In this document: positions 48,920-59,201 of the stretch, piece after piece | Position numbering within the stretch: position 1 is the first letter of the stretch | Layout: each line of letters starts with the position of its first letter | NCBI GenBank assembly: GCA_025617375.2 | Contig: JAMYGW020000014.1 | Coordinates: forward strand, 310,001-374,000 | Direction: 5' to 3' | Origin: Acarospora socialis | Taxonomy: Eukaryota; Ascomycota; Lecanoromycetes; Acarosporales; Acarosporaceae | Length of the DNA: 64,000 nucleotides | The notes under the pieces: model-generated | What the model saw: only the letters and a program-made list of their open reading frames with translations | Database searches by the model: none | What the model was told of the DNA's origin: nothing | Made by a program: the position numbers and the translations under genes

Positions 48920-51900
48920 AGCGGATCGCCGTACCCCCGTTTGCCGTACTGGCTACTGACCGTTATGGTCCTGCTGCCTATCTCTCGTCGCCGAGGAAAG
49001 GCAGGAAAAGGACGGTAAAGGAGAGAAGGAGATACATCGAGGAGAATGGCTTCAATGACAATGACACGGATGTTGACAATAATCCTGTCCCACGGGAGGT
49101 CTTGGATTACACTAAGGAAATATACGATGTGCAAATGGAGCTATGGCTCGAGGAAGTTGCCTTACCAGCCGTCCCGATCCTGATTCAAACTGACATTTCC
49201 AAGGTACAAAACAACACACCCCAAAACTACTCCAAACAGCCTGAAAACCCTGAGAATTTCGCCGAATGCATGGCCAAGTCCATTAAAGGTGTTCTCGATC
49301 TAAACGGTAAGCCGACGGTTCAAACGGTACGGAAATACTTCCGATGCTTCGTCTCGGGCTGGAATAGAGACAATCCCAAGTCTTTGAATTCAAGAGATTA
49401 TACGGATTCCATCACTAATGCAGGTTCCCTGTACCTCCATTTTCGTCACACTTTTGACGCTGACTAGTACATCAAGGGTCCGTAGAAGAAGAAACTCGGC
49501 TTGTCGTCAGCCACGAGGCCAAAGACCTACCTCACTCTCGAGAACTACATGTATATGGAGAGACAGCTTTGGCAGGGTGACGGCCACGATTATTCCCACG
49601 ACGGATACCGGGTGCTCATCAGTGCCAAGCTCAAGTGCCACGTTTTCACGTCAGCCAGAGTAGGCGAGATCAGCGAAGGGTCTACTCGGAGCGGAACCGG
49701 CAAAGGGCTGCGCTACATGGTCGGTATCACGGCGAGCTTTCGAGAAACTGAGCTGACATGCATAAGATACGGAAATGCTGGTGGCGTGGAAGGATGGCGA
49801 GCCAGAATCACGTTACAGCCTGAAGAGAACACTTGCCAAAGGAATGCATGACAAGGAGCAGCAGAGGTGAGCTTGGACAGAATCCCAACTGCTTATGTGG
49901 CTCGGACGCTGATCAATCCGTTGGGGATAGGCCAACGCACATCTTGTATGAGAGTTTGCCTGGCCACCTTCTCATTGTCAATCCAATGTTCTTCATGCTG
50001 GTTGTATTTCTCACGGCGGGAGCATCCAAAAAGTACGACATGATCGACAAAGTCTTGGCCGTCGAACCGCCGGCAAATCAGAACTACTAGGTTCTCGAAT
50101 GCGCGGATCACGTCCTAGATCTCCCTTCCCGGAAATGTCGGCAGATGGTCCGACTCAGAAGATCCCGTCGGCCTCCGTGTTCTGCACACAGGTCAAGGAG
50201 CTGTCGCTGCGAGCAGGGATGGAGCGGTCCATGACAGTACACGGTATCCGCCGGGAGACCCTTGTCCAAGCCACAGGTACGGCCATTTTACTCGTTTCCC
50301 CATATTCCAGTCGGCTGATCCGAGTCTAGGCAACGGCTATTCGAAAGACGAGCTGTTGAAGTTTGCCGCGCACACGAACCAAATGACCATGACCAGAGAC
50401 TATCTGAGCTCCATCACGGTCGTGGATGGCCTGGGAGGCTTCCTCAAACTGCCTGTTCGGAGCGACCAAGCCGAGGACTTCCGGTCTATGACTATGAAGT
50501 GGAATCGTGTGCTCTTCCTGTCGTTGCCTGCCAAGGCACAGGACGAGCTGAGACAGAGGGAAGGTTACGTCGCTATCACGAAGAAGCTTGACGGTCTCTC
50601 TTTTGAGACGGACGCTGAGACGCGGACGGCTGCCAGGAATGAGCTTCTTAAGCAAAGGCGCGTGCTCGAGAGAGAAGAGCTGGGCAGAGTCCGCAGCACC
50701 CAGGACCGGACGCACCCGGAGGAGCGCGAAGGGGAGGGGAAGCATCACGTGGACCAGGAGCGTTTCTTGTTCGATCGCCTTCCACACATGATGCCGGAAC
50801 GCAAAAGGCTCTCACATACGCTCTTCCACGTTTCTCCGCTACGGAGCCCGGGGGGCATATCGGCTGCCAAGGATCTTCTCTCTCTCCTGACGAGCAACTG
50901 CCGAGTTGCCTATCAACCGTCACTCCGGCCGCGGCAGGGCAAACGCCCAGTGCCACGCTGCGGAGTGGACCTGGAACGGTAAGGGAGCAAATTCAGAGCT
51001 GGATTCGTCTTCTTATTGCTAACGCACGCGTCTATCTAGGATGCATATCGATCGCAGATAGAAGCACGTCTTCGACTGCTCCGTGGTCCACCACAAGGGA
51101 GGACGCAAGTTCGTCGAAATCTGCTATATATGTCACCGTGCAGTGGCGGGCCGAAAGCCGTGGGAAAGCCACTGCCAAGAGCACATCGACAGACACGAAC
51201 TGCCTCTGCGCTGCGACTTCGTCATTCCGCCGAGCCATCGTTTACGCCGGGAGATGCATGACGAACGACTGCCTGCCGCTCGACGGCTGCAGGGATTCAA
51301 GAAGAAGGTGAACTAGGAGAAGCACATCAACGAGTGCTTCCCTGCGTATGTCGGGAAGCCCGGGGGGGCGGAGGTGCCCCTGTGTCCCGACACCGATTGC
51401 CTCACAGCACACGAGTCGGAGCAGGACTTGTGGCATCACCTCCAAGATGCCCACAGCTATCCTTCCCGAAGCGTCAGGACGAAGACCGAAAACGAGAGGG
51501 ATATCTTCGTGGATGGAGGACGTTTCCTTGCCGAGCCGAAGCGGCGCCGAGCCCACGCCGAGAACGAGATCAGCAGCTCCGAGCCGGAGGGCAAACTCAA
51601 TTGGCCCACACCGACTCCCCCCTGCCCTTGCAGCGGTCCGGAAACAAGCATGGACTCCTCCGGCGCCAGTGCGCTTCGGTCCTCGGTTTTTGATGCCGAT
51701 TTTCCTCCCGAACTATGCCCGTCGATCGCGTTGATTTCATCACCATCTCTCAGCTTCGCCGATGGGGAGAACCTTTGCGTCAGCGAGCACACCATACCCG
51801 CTTCCTCATCTAGTACCGCGGACAAGCATCTCATGCTGGCACAGCGCCGCCTTCCGTTTGTCACGGCCTGTTTTAGCTGCCCCTCTCTCAGATCTCGGAT

Positions 51901-52250
51901 CTTGTAGATTGAACGGATAGCATTGCTGCACGAGGCAACCAAGGCGCAGTCCCGGGACAAGGGACAGACGAAAGCCTGTGGGCTACGGTACCTATGGAGT
52001 GGGTTGATTTGGGGTCTTTGCCTGACTTGTCCTCTGCCGAGCACCGCATTGAAGGAGTGGTGACAGAGTCGCATTTTGTCGGCCAAGGAGGCAGCGGCGA
52101 TTACGGGGCCCTCAAACCTGCCGCAATCGACGAACCATGCTGGTCGAAAATTCCACAGCATCTAGTTCCTGGATTTGGTTTCGATGGCCTAGGTTCGGGG
52201 CAGCGACCAGGGACTCGGCGCAGTGGCAGGTCGGAAACGCAGCCCAGGTA
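48920..52250 (+). pseudogene. DUF3435 tyrosine-recombinase-family gene with C2H2-like fingers, decayed
   Basis: A ~3.3 kb plus-strand reading matches the DUF3435 family (often labelled FluG or C2H2-finger proteins), which includes the captain recombinases of Starship elements. In order: AAYLSSPRKGRKR with a basic helix (about 48975-49040); TVRKYFRCFVSGWNRDN (about 49320-49370); LENYMYMERQLWQG and FTSARVGEI, the usual position of the first catalytic Arg (about 49538-49670); TVHGIRRE, the H-x-x-R box (about 50234-50258); a 53-bp intron at 50277-50329 with a CTGAT branch; HTNQMTMTRDY, with a candidate nucleophile Tyr at 50401; an L-P-A-K segment and MMPERKRL; then a C-x2-C...H-x3-H finger (about 51120-51200) and a second finger (about 51385-51455). 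Stops and frame changes occur, e.g. just after 49470 and near 50088. The gene is probably non-functional. Which DUF3435 clade it belongs to cannot be told by eye. Confidence 0.7.
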
Positions 52251-55200
52251 GATTACATGTACCATATGCCGGCGTGGGAGAGCCTAAATAGTCAGATCCG
52301 TACCTTATCCAATTTCAGAATCCCAGCAATTGGGGCCTTAACCACTCTTGAGGGGAAAGGCAGTTATATTAATACGTTCTTCTGAAAGTAATACTAGTAT
52401 CTTGTAGAATAGGAAGGTCCGGGTGGTGGCGACTCCTAGAAGAAGGAGGCTGACATAAAAATTTGGTAAGGCTGGGCTAGCCAATTTGGTTTGTAGGCAA
52501 GATTCGATTTGGTGTGATGGGCTGAAGCCACGGCTTGATTCAAGGTGACTACCTAGGCCGAATTCTATTTACACAAAGCTTGGAGAGGAAAGGGAGAGGA
52601 CGCGTGCGCGTGGCAAAGTACGTGACCATACTCAGAAGTCATATCTGGCACGTGATTGCACGTGCTACTTGCCACGACTTTTCCTGTTACAAATAAAAGC
52701 AAAGCACGAATTCTAGCTAGTCTTTGAGGGTGTAGAAGCTATCTGTCAGGGCGCAAGCCCGAAAGGCAAGCAATGGGTATGAAGTACAGAGAGCCCGTCT
52801 CGCTGTGATGCGAGCTAGTCCCAATCGGGCCGATGTTTGTCCGTCCAGCACAACCTCTCTCTCCACCATGCCAAGACCTCTGCATCATGCCAGCAACAAC
52901 GAGGGCAGTGCCAAGCTACACACATAGCCCTTACAGGAGAGGAAGAGAAAAGCCTCTCCGCAGGGAGAAAAATGAACCACCCGGAATATCCTTCTTTGAC
53001 AACTCTTCTACAAGTAGCTGGTCGCATGAGTTGACATTGTAATGTGGTTTCAGATGTTTCAGGCCGATTCAATTTGCTAATATGTATGATACCAGCAGCG
53101 CTGAGTTCACTGTTCTTGTATCAAAAGAAACGTAAAGCAACAATACGCTCCAAGGCTCTGGTTCTTTCTAGATTTGCATATCCAGTAGCTTTCAATGATC
53201 AACCTCAAGTGAGGATCAATCGAAGGCTTGGTATCTCTCAATTTCCTTAATCAAATCTACTAAAGCAGATGCTATTACCGTCAGCGTCTACTGCTGTGTG
53301 AGACCGCACTCAGAATCTGACCGTGCTCTCCGGCGACTTTACTTTTGCACCCTCGAGCTAAGTCCAGATCTTGCAATCGGTGCTTTATTTACCGGTAGGA
53401 TCTCGGTCTGACGCCCTTACCGCGTTGTCTGGTTCTGACGCTTTTTGTCAGGTAAGCTCTCTCTTGACCATGCACAGCCGTCTGCTCCATCACACCGTCA
53501 TGATGAAGATCCATTGCAAACACCCAGCGAACCCTCTATCAGCTGTGTCGCCCCTTTCACTCGACCTCCACAAAAAGTGCCGATTCGCGGAACTTCACCA
53601 CTGACCAATTCAGCCCCAACCAGGACACATAATGATACGCCACAGTTCGTCTGCGCTGCCCAACTATAAGTCGAAGCCCCGTGTTCTGGGTGTTGTAAGC
53701 AATAGTAATTGTTACACGTAGTAAAGCCAGCTTTTTGCACAAGTTGCTGGAACGCTCTCAGATGCTATATCATGTCAGAGGGTGTGCCTGTTGCAGCTGC
53801 CTCGCGCCATGGTGTTATGGCACATCTTGTCTGCAAGCTCAACCCGCTGTGACCGGCCAGTTGAGATGCAGTAATCACGCAGGCTCCCATTGGAGAATCT
53901 CGTTAGAACTGGCCCAATCTTCAGTATGTCTGATTCCGTACACAGATGCAACGCGTCCGGGCCGCAACCCTTGAGTAACCTTGCACACTCTTCGGACCAG
54001 GGTTCCGTGGAGGTCAACAAGATTCACATGTTTGACTCCAACGGCTCCGAGTTCCAGCTTTTCGTTTGGTAGCGCTCTCAGGGTGTGGCGTCTGTTCAAT
54101 ACGCCCGAGAGCCGACTCTTCGATGGAGTGCAGTACGCCATAATGACTCCAAACCATATCCGCACGAGCCCAGTTCCAGTGAGCAAAAAGGAGCTCACCC
54201 CAATCAGGACACAGCAGGCTTGCTGAGCTTCGGGACATCGATGCTACGGTGGACAAGATGTCCACACGATAGCTTTGGATAGTAGAAAGGTTTAGCCTAA
54301 CTCGGGACCGGATCATCGGAAGAAGGCGTGTTTAATCTTATCTGTGCGGTCACAGCCCCACGAGGGGTTTACGACAGGTATCGAAGCGAATGCTCGGTGG
54401 TTGTCCTGCCTCCTGGTGTCTGAAGATCAAAAGTGCCCGCTATCGTAGATGAAATCACCTGGACTAATACTCGCCGTAGAGATAGCGCCGTCGATGCACT
54501 GGACGAAGACATACCCAGCTTGGCGATCAGGGGTTGCATTCCTATCACCCTTTAACGAGTCCGTGAGGTGTCCCAGGGTAGTACTAGTATTAGCAACAAT
54601 ACCGTGTCCATCTGCTCATTTGCAAAAGGGCGTACGTAAATTCGCGTTGTGTCATCGCTTGGTTGCCGCCGCTGGGATGGCGTTGTATTGTCTGCGCCCA
54701 GTCATTGAGTTGTTCCGCATCGCCGGTGTCGATTGAGTGAAGCCAGACGCTCCTCCAGTACCGCTTTAGCCACCGCCCCTAACCATCTCCTTCGCAAAGT
54801 CGAATGCCACTATCTGACCCCAACGTTCAAGACTTCATTCTTAATCTGATGATTATTCAACAGTCATAATCCCTTTTCGCCTGAAACCATACCAGGGAGA
54901 TAGACTGGTTTTCCATTATGCAGGTCCGCCCAACGCTTGCGTGAACGTTGCCGGGGGCATGTCCTGCGCGTTTGCGAAGTGGTAGGACATTACGATCTTT
55001 CCGCTATGGCGTTGGTAGAAAGCTTATTTGCGTCGATTCCCGACGTCCTTGTAATATCCGTGCAATATTATCCTGTGACCGGATGCGAAGAGGGTGGTTC
55101 GCGCTTCTTGTACGGAATCATGAGTGCTGTACCGGCATCGAGCGGTTTCCTGTGTTGGCGACGTAATTATCCCGCCAACCGGTATTCCAATGCAGGTTTC

Positions 55201-55585
55201 GAAGACTTCTGCTCCGAGGCACCGACTCCCAGTTTCTTTATGGCCGTGGTCGTTGCTGTGGTTGTAGACCCTCTCCACTTTGGCCATGGTCTCCGTCTTC
55301 GTGGCAGAGTATACGCATTTTATATAACTACCAAGACCGCTCGCTTGCTCGTGGTTCTAACCGGCCGCTTCCCAAGGCTGCCACGGAGCCCAGTCGCGAT
55401 ATTGTGACCTTTCCGGAGTATGTAAGCTTCTGTTGGAAAAACTCTCTAGGCTGGATACAGCTCTATCCACTGTCGTGGTTGTAACCATTAAGTCGAGTAG
55501 CGAGCTCTCTCTTAAACCCGTTGCCGCCCCGTACCCCAAGCACTGTCCGTCCCGAGACGTTTCCACCAATACAGCTGAATTTTAG
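52251..55585. other. No supported gene
   Basis: From about 52450 to 52815 the sequence starts TGACATAAAAATTTGG, contains CACGTG boxes and ends in a GC-rich tail (GGGCGCAAGCCCGAAAGGC). This looks like a solitary LTR-type remnant, but no partner was found. Many opposed short open frames at 53370-54320 and 54450-55410 show no motif or splice support. Confidence 0.35.
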
Positions 55586-55997
55586 TTATAGCAGTTCGCC
55601 GTAAAGGACCCGCATCTCCCTCCCCGCCGGCGTCGATCCTGTTATCCCAAGCAATCTCTGAGCAATCTCTTCTATCTCCCATCCGCTGAGTGGACCGTAA
55701 GCCTGGACCAGGGTCGCCCTATGAGTCATGTCCTTCACTTGCCCTTCCACATCCCTGCTGTGGCCAGTTGACGTAGGAGCAGCGAAGCGATGCTCTTTTG
55801 CAAGAAGATCGCAGAAGTCGGGTGTAAAGACGGACACCTCCTGAATATCAGAGGTCGCCCGTCGCGCAAATTAGACGTACGTCGAGAGGCGTGATCGAAG
55901 ATGAGGTCAGACTTCTTTCGATTAGCAAGGAAAGAGAGAAAGTCTCGAATGCGATTGCAGTCCTACCCATCAAAGCCACCTGGCTGAGCGTCGACAT
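55586..55997 (-). CDS. Two-exon small hypothetical protein, 123 aa
   Basis: The ATG at 55997 opens exon 1 (39 codons, MSTLSQVALMGRTAIAFE and onward). A GTACGT donor at 55880 and a TGATATTCAG acceptor at 55841 bound a 40-bp phase-0 intron, which is short but within the fungal range. Exon 2 (55840-55586) reads EVSVFTPDFCDLLAKEHRF and later GPLSGWEIEEIAQRLLGIT to a stop. There is no signal peptide or known domain, and the second half looks like a small helical domain. It lies in the same orientation as, and about 160 bp downstream of, the next small gene. The family is not recognised. The unbroken frame across the intron is the main evidence. Confidence 0.5.
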
Positions 55998-56157
55998 CCA
56001 GCGAATCCTGTTCACAAAGCTTTGGCTCGATATATCAAACTCTCATCAACTCAAGTCTGCCGTTCCTCCGTCCAAGCTGGGATTGCGGTATATATTGAGA
56101 TCTTAGTCAGCAGTTAGCGCGTGGGGCAAGTCGGCTCCGTGTAGGGAGGTATACTCA

Positions 56158-56628
56158 TTATATGTCGACATGAACCATCATTTCAACTTTACAAGTTTGT
56201 CCACCCATCAAATACTCATCCATGCTCCGCAAAATTTCCCATCTCAGTCTCAACTCTTGACAGAATAGGGTCCAATCATCCCTACGTCCTCTCCGCAGCC
56301 TGAGCTCCTCACCACTCCAGGTGAATTTAACTGAGATTTTGGTAATCTGTGTCGGCGATGAAGCTCGTACATCGCACTCAGCGATGAGAAGAGGGAACAA
56401 TCTCTCATATGTCCGGCAGAGATCGAGATTGACATAGGCGGGGGCGATGCCAGGCTGGTTGTCAGCGCGTACAAGTAGTATGGTGTTTTCACGAATCTTT
56501 TGGGGTAAGTATGCAGAGCTTGGTAACCTTATTGGCTGATATTAGTCTGCAGCATCCATCTGTGTGATTCGACCTTCAGTTGCAGCAAGGTTTGCAGGGC
56601 TAAGCTCTGGAATTTGCCTGTGCGTCAT
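56158..56628 (-). pseudogene. Hypothetical protein gene with a single nonsense codon
   Basis: One minus-strand frame of 157 codons runs from ATG 56628 to a stop at 56158, interrupted only by TAA at codon 29 (56544-56542, ...AAD-stop-YQPIRL...). The rest is convincing protein: ENTILLVRADNQPGIAPAY, VNLDLCRTYERLFPLLIAE, FTWSGEELRLRRGRRDDW and a conserved-looking end (CKVEMMVHVDI). A CAA-to-TAA change would explain the stop. The ATG directly follows a strong 5'-UTR intron (56711-56630: GTGAGT donor, CTACTAAC branch, CATTCAG acceptor). Alternatives are an unrecognised splice form or a later start. It reads like a conserved fungal hypothetical, but I cannot name it. Confidence 0.55.
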
Positions 56629-57197
56629 CCTGAATGGCCAAAGAAGATTTAATGTTAGTAGGTATACAATTTGCACCTAGATTGGAATAATGTCAGGTAC
56701 TCAGTACTCACTTAGGACTTGTTTGAGACTTTGGTGGTCAGTGAATAGATACGGTGAAGTGATTGTTACAGTCTGAGTACCTAGGTGTTCTTCTGGTTTG
56801 TCTACGAATTGCTTGTGGGTTTTGCAAATGACCATCGCTGATGTACTACCTTACTTAGGTAGGTAGGTACGGAGCGTAAAATTGAGGTAAGGTACTCTGG
56901 ACCTTACTTGGAGCTGGTAGGTAAATACTACCTACTACCTTAACTTACCTTACACGGCAGGGGATTATAATGATACAACACCCATAAATTGATCATAACG
57001 GGGAATTCAGACATTTATAAGTGATGACTGACTTCTACACACTGTCTAGTCCTCTCAATTTGTGTGATATTCTGGCCAGTTCTGAAGACGTTATTGCGTG
57101 CTCCTTCTTTGCCAGTTCAATAATTAGGTACCTACCTTACCTACGTAATACGCTTCCAGCTTGCTTGAGGCTTACTAATCTCATCAAGCGAGATCCC

Positions 57198-57566
57198 TTA
57201 CTTGGAAACCGGGATATGCTTTGTCTTTCCTTCACCCTTTGAGTCGATGCACACAACAGTCAGGTGATCACGACTGTCCACATCACTTGTATGATCACTC
57301 TCTCTGAAGACCAGTATTAGCGTTCACGAATGTTTTGGATACCGAACCAAATGCGATGCTCACCTCGAACAGACCTCCTTGGTGTCATTGGGGAGAGGCT
57401 CTTGCCAATCTTGCAAGGATTTGGTTAAGACGTCACCAACTCTGCTGACAGTGAGTTCAGCACGCCTCCAAGACAAGGTCTCAGTCGCAACGGAGAGCGT
57501 GACTGTCGCTCCATCCTTGATGACCTTGCCGATAACCTTTTTGTTGATGATTTGGTTGAATGACAT
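57198..57566 (-). CDS. Two-exon small hypothetical protein, 102 aa
   Basis: The ATG at 57566 opens MSFNQIINKKVIGKVIKDG. Exon 1 ends at 57364 with a GTGAGC donor. A GCTAATAC branch site and a CTTCAG acceptor (57304) bound a 60-bp intron, and exon 2 (57303-57198) continues SDHTSDVDSRDHLTVVCID to a stop after HIPVSK. The total is exactly 103 codons with no interruption. There is no signal peptide or membrane segment. The N-terminus is lysine rich and the rest looks like a small alpha/beta domain. It is divergent from the kinase gene, with starts ~435 bp apart, so the two may share a promoter region. The family is not recognised. Confidence 0.65.
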
Positions 57567-58001
57567 CGTGAGGAGATGAATATTGCCCTGGGTTCGGTGT
57601 ACTTGGTTGAAACGGAAACTAGGCCTTTGGGATTTAAATGGACTGGATTGGGGGCAATTTGGATCTTGGAGCAGGATATAGCTGAAGGTGGAGAGATAGG
57701 AAGGTTCTATATGCCTTCGTGACTCAAATCTACTTATTCTCCCTAAAACGTTGCTACATGTCCCGTCGTGCTCATGAGAATTTTGAACCTCTCATAGACG
57801 GTAACCCGAACATACACTCATTGTAGGCAGCAGTTGGTTCGCGACAACATCTGCACCGCGTTGCCGGCGCTTCGAATATCATTGCCACCTCTCCCCTCGC
57901 AGCCACGTTTCCTTTGCATGCTCTTAGATAAGCTCCTTGCGATCAACGGGTAGCTCACATCACAATTCATCCGAACTACCTTGAGATTAATCACCTTCCT
58001 G

Positions 58002-59201
58002 ATGTCATCGGCACTTTTTCGACTGGGACAAGTTCTTCGGGGGAAGTTGGGGAAGTACGTCATCACAAACGAGATTCAAGACACTGTCTGGTTCGCAAGG
58101 TTAGTTACCAGGGATGATTGAAAACTCACCCTCTTGTGTGGGATGTGTAACTCACCTTGCGTAGAAACCTGGTCGAGGAAACAGTAGTCATCAAGAGTGT
58201 CGAGGGGCATCCTCGCGTGACGAATGAACGAGATGTTCTAGGACGCTTTCAGCATCAGACTCCTAATTTACGGCCGTTGATCGATGAGATTGAAGAGCCA
58301 TCCAATCCTCCAACCATTGTACTGAAGCATCTTGACGACCACCTACTAAATGCGTCTATTAAGAAGACTTTGAACCGAAGAGAGCTCAAGTATGTCTCAA
58401 GACATATACTTGAAGCATTGAAGGTGCTGCACGAAGACGGCTATGTACACACAGGTAATAGATTCACATGAAGTATTCTGTCGTGTCTGGCTAATACAAG
58501 GTGGCAGATGTGAAACTTGACAATGTCTTTGTAAACTACATAGAAGGCGATTTACGGTTCTCCGATGTCCAGCTTGGCGATCTCGGCGGCACGTACCCTG
58601 CGGATTCCAAGTACGCTAAAGACGGTACACCGGTCGGAGCACCCATGTGGAGTAGTCCGGAAGTGATCATGGAAACGCCTTGGAACACTGCAACCGACAT
58701 CTGGTCGTTTGGAACTGTGGTGGGTTAGGATCATAGCCTATGAACGAAACGCAGAGGGGCTGACCTTGCTCGTCCCACTTGCAGCTTATTAGCCTCGTCT
58801 ATGGTGGCAACTTTAATCTCTTCCGCCCCAGCACGGTAGCGTACGGCCATGAAGAATACGGGTTGGAGGTCCTCAAGCAGCAGTTCCGATACTTCGGGCC
58901 ATTCCCGCCCAAATATGGAGAGATTGCGAGCCCAGAGACCATCACAGCGATTCTGTACCTCATGCAGGAGATCCCACAGTCACAAACAACACCATTCTCC
59001 AAGACGACGGAGAGGGAGGTCTGCAAGGAGGATAAAAGATTCATTGGGAAGATAATGAAAATGGACTGGAGGGATAGGCCAACGGCGAAGGAGCTGTTGG
59101 AGGACGAGTGGTTCATGGAAGATGGGAGGAGTAAATGCACCACTGTAACTGGATGCGGTCTACAATCATTGCAGACCGGAATGGATCAACAGTTGCCTTG
59201 A
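58002..59201 (+). CDS. Protein kinase-like protein, 4 exons, 338 aa
   Basis: Exons 58002-58099, 58165-58454, 58508-58719 and 58785-59201 join into 339 codons without interruption. Introns are 58100-58164 (GTTAGT...GCGTAG), 58455-58507 (GTAATA...CTAAT...GGCAG) and 58720-58784 (GTGGGT...TTGCAG). The protein is a eukaryotic kinase fold: VVIK with the ATP-binding Lys at residue 43, catalytic loop H-T-D-V-K-L-D-N (Asp130, Lys132, Asn135), D-L-G in place of D-F-G at 154-156, S-S-P-E at 178-181 in place of A-P-E, and D-I-W-S-F-G at 193-198. The N-lobe lacks a canonical G-x-G-x-x-G loop, a deviation seen in a lineage-expanded fungal kinase family that this matches closely. Activity is plausible, since all three catalytic polar residues are present. 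It is the best-preserved gene in the window. Confidence 0.88.

Noticed and set aside
52450-52815. Possible solitary LTR (TGACATAAAAATTTGG start, GC-rich end)
   Set aside because: No second copy, no clear CA end and no target duplication could be confirmed by eye.
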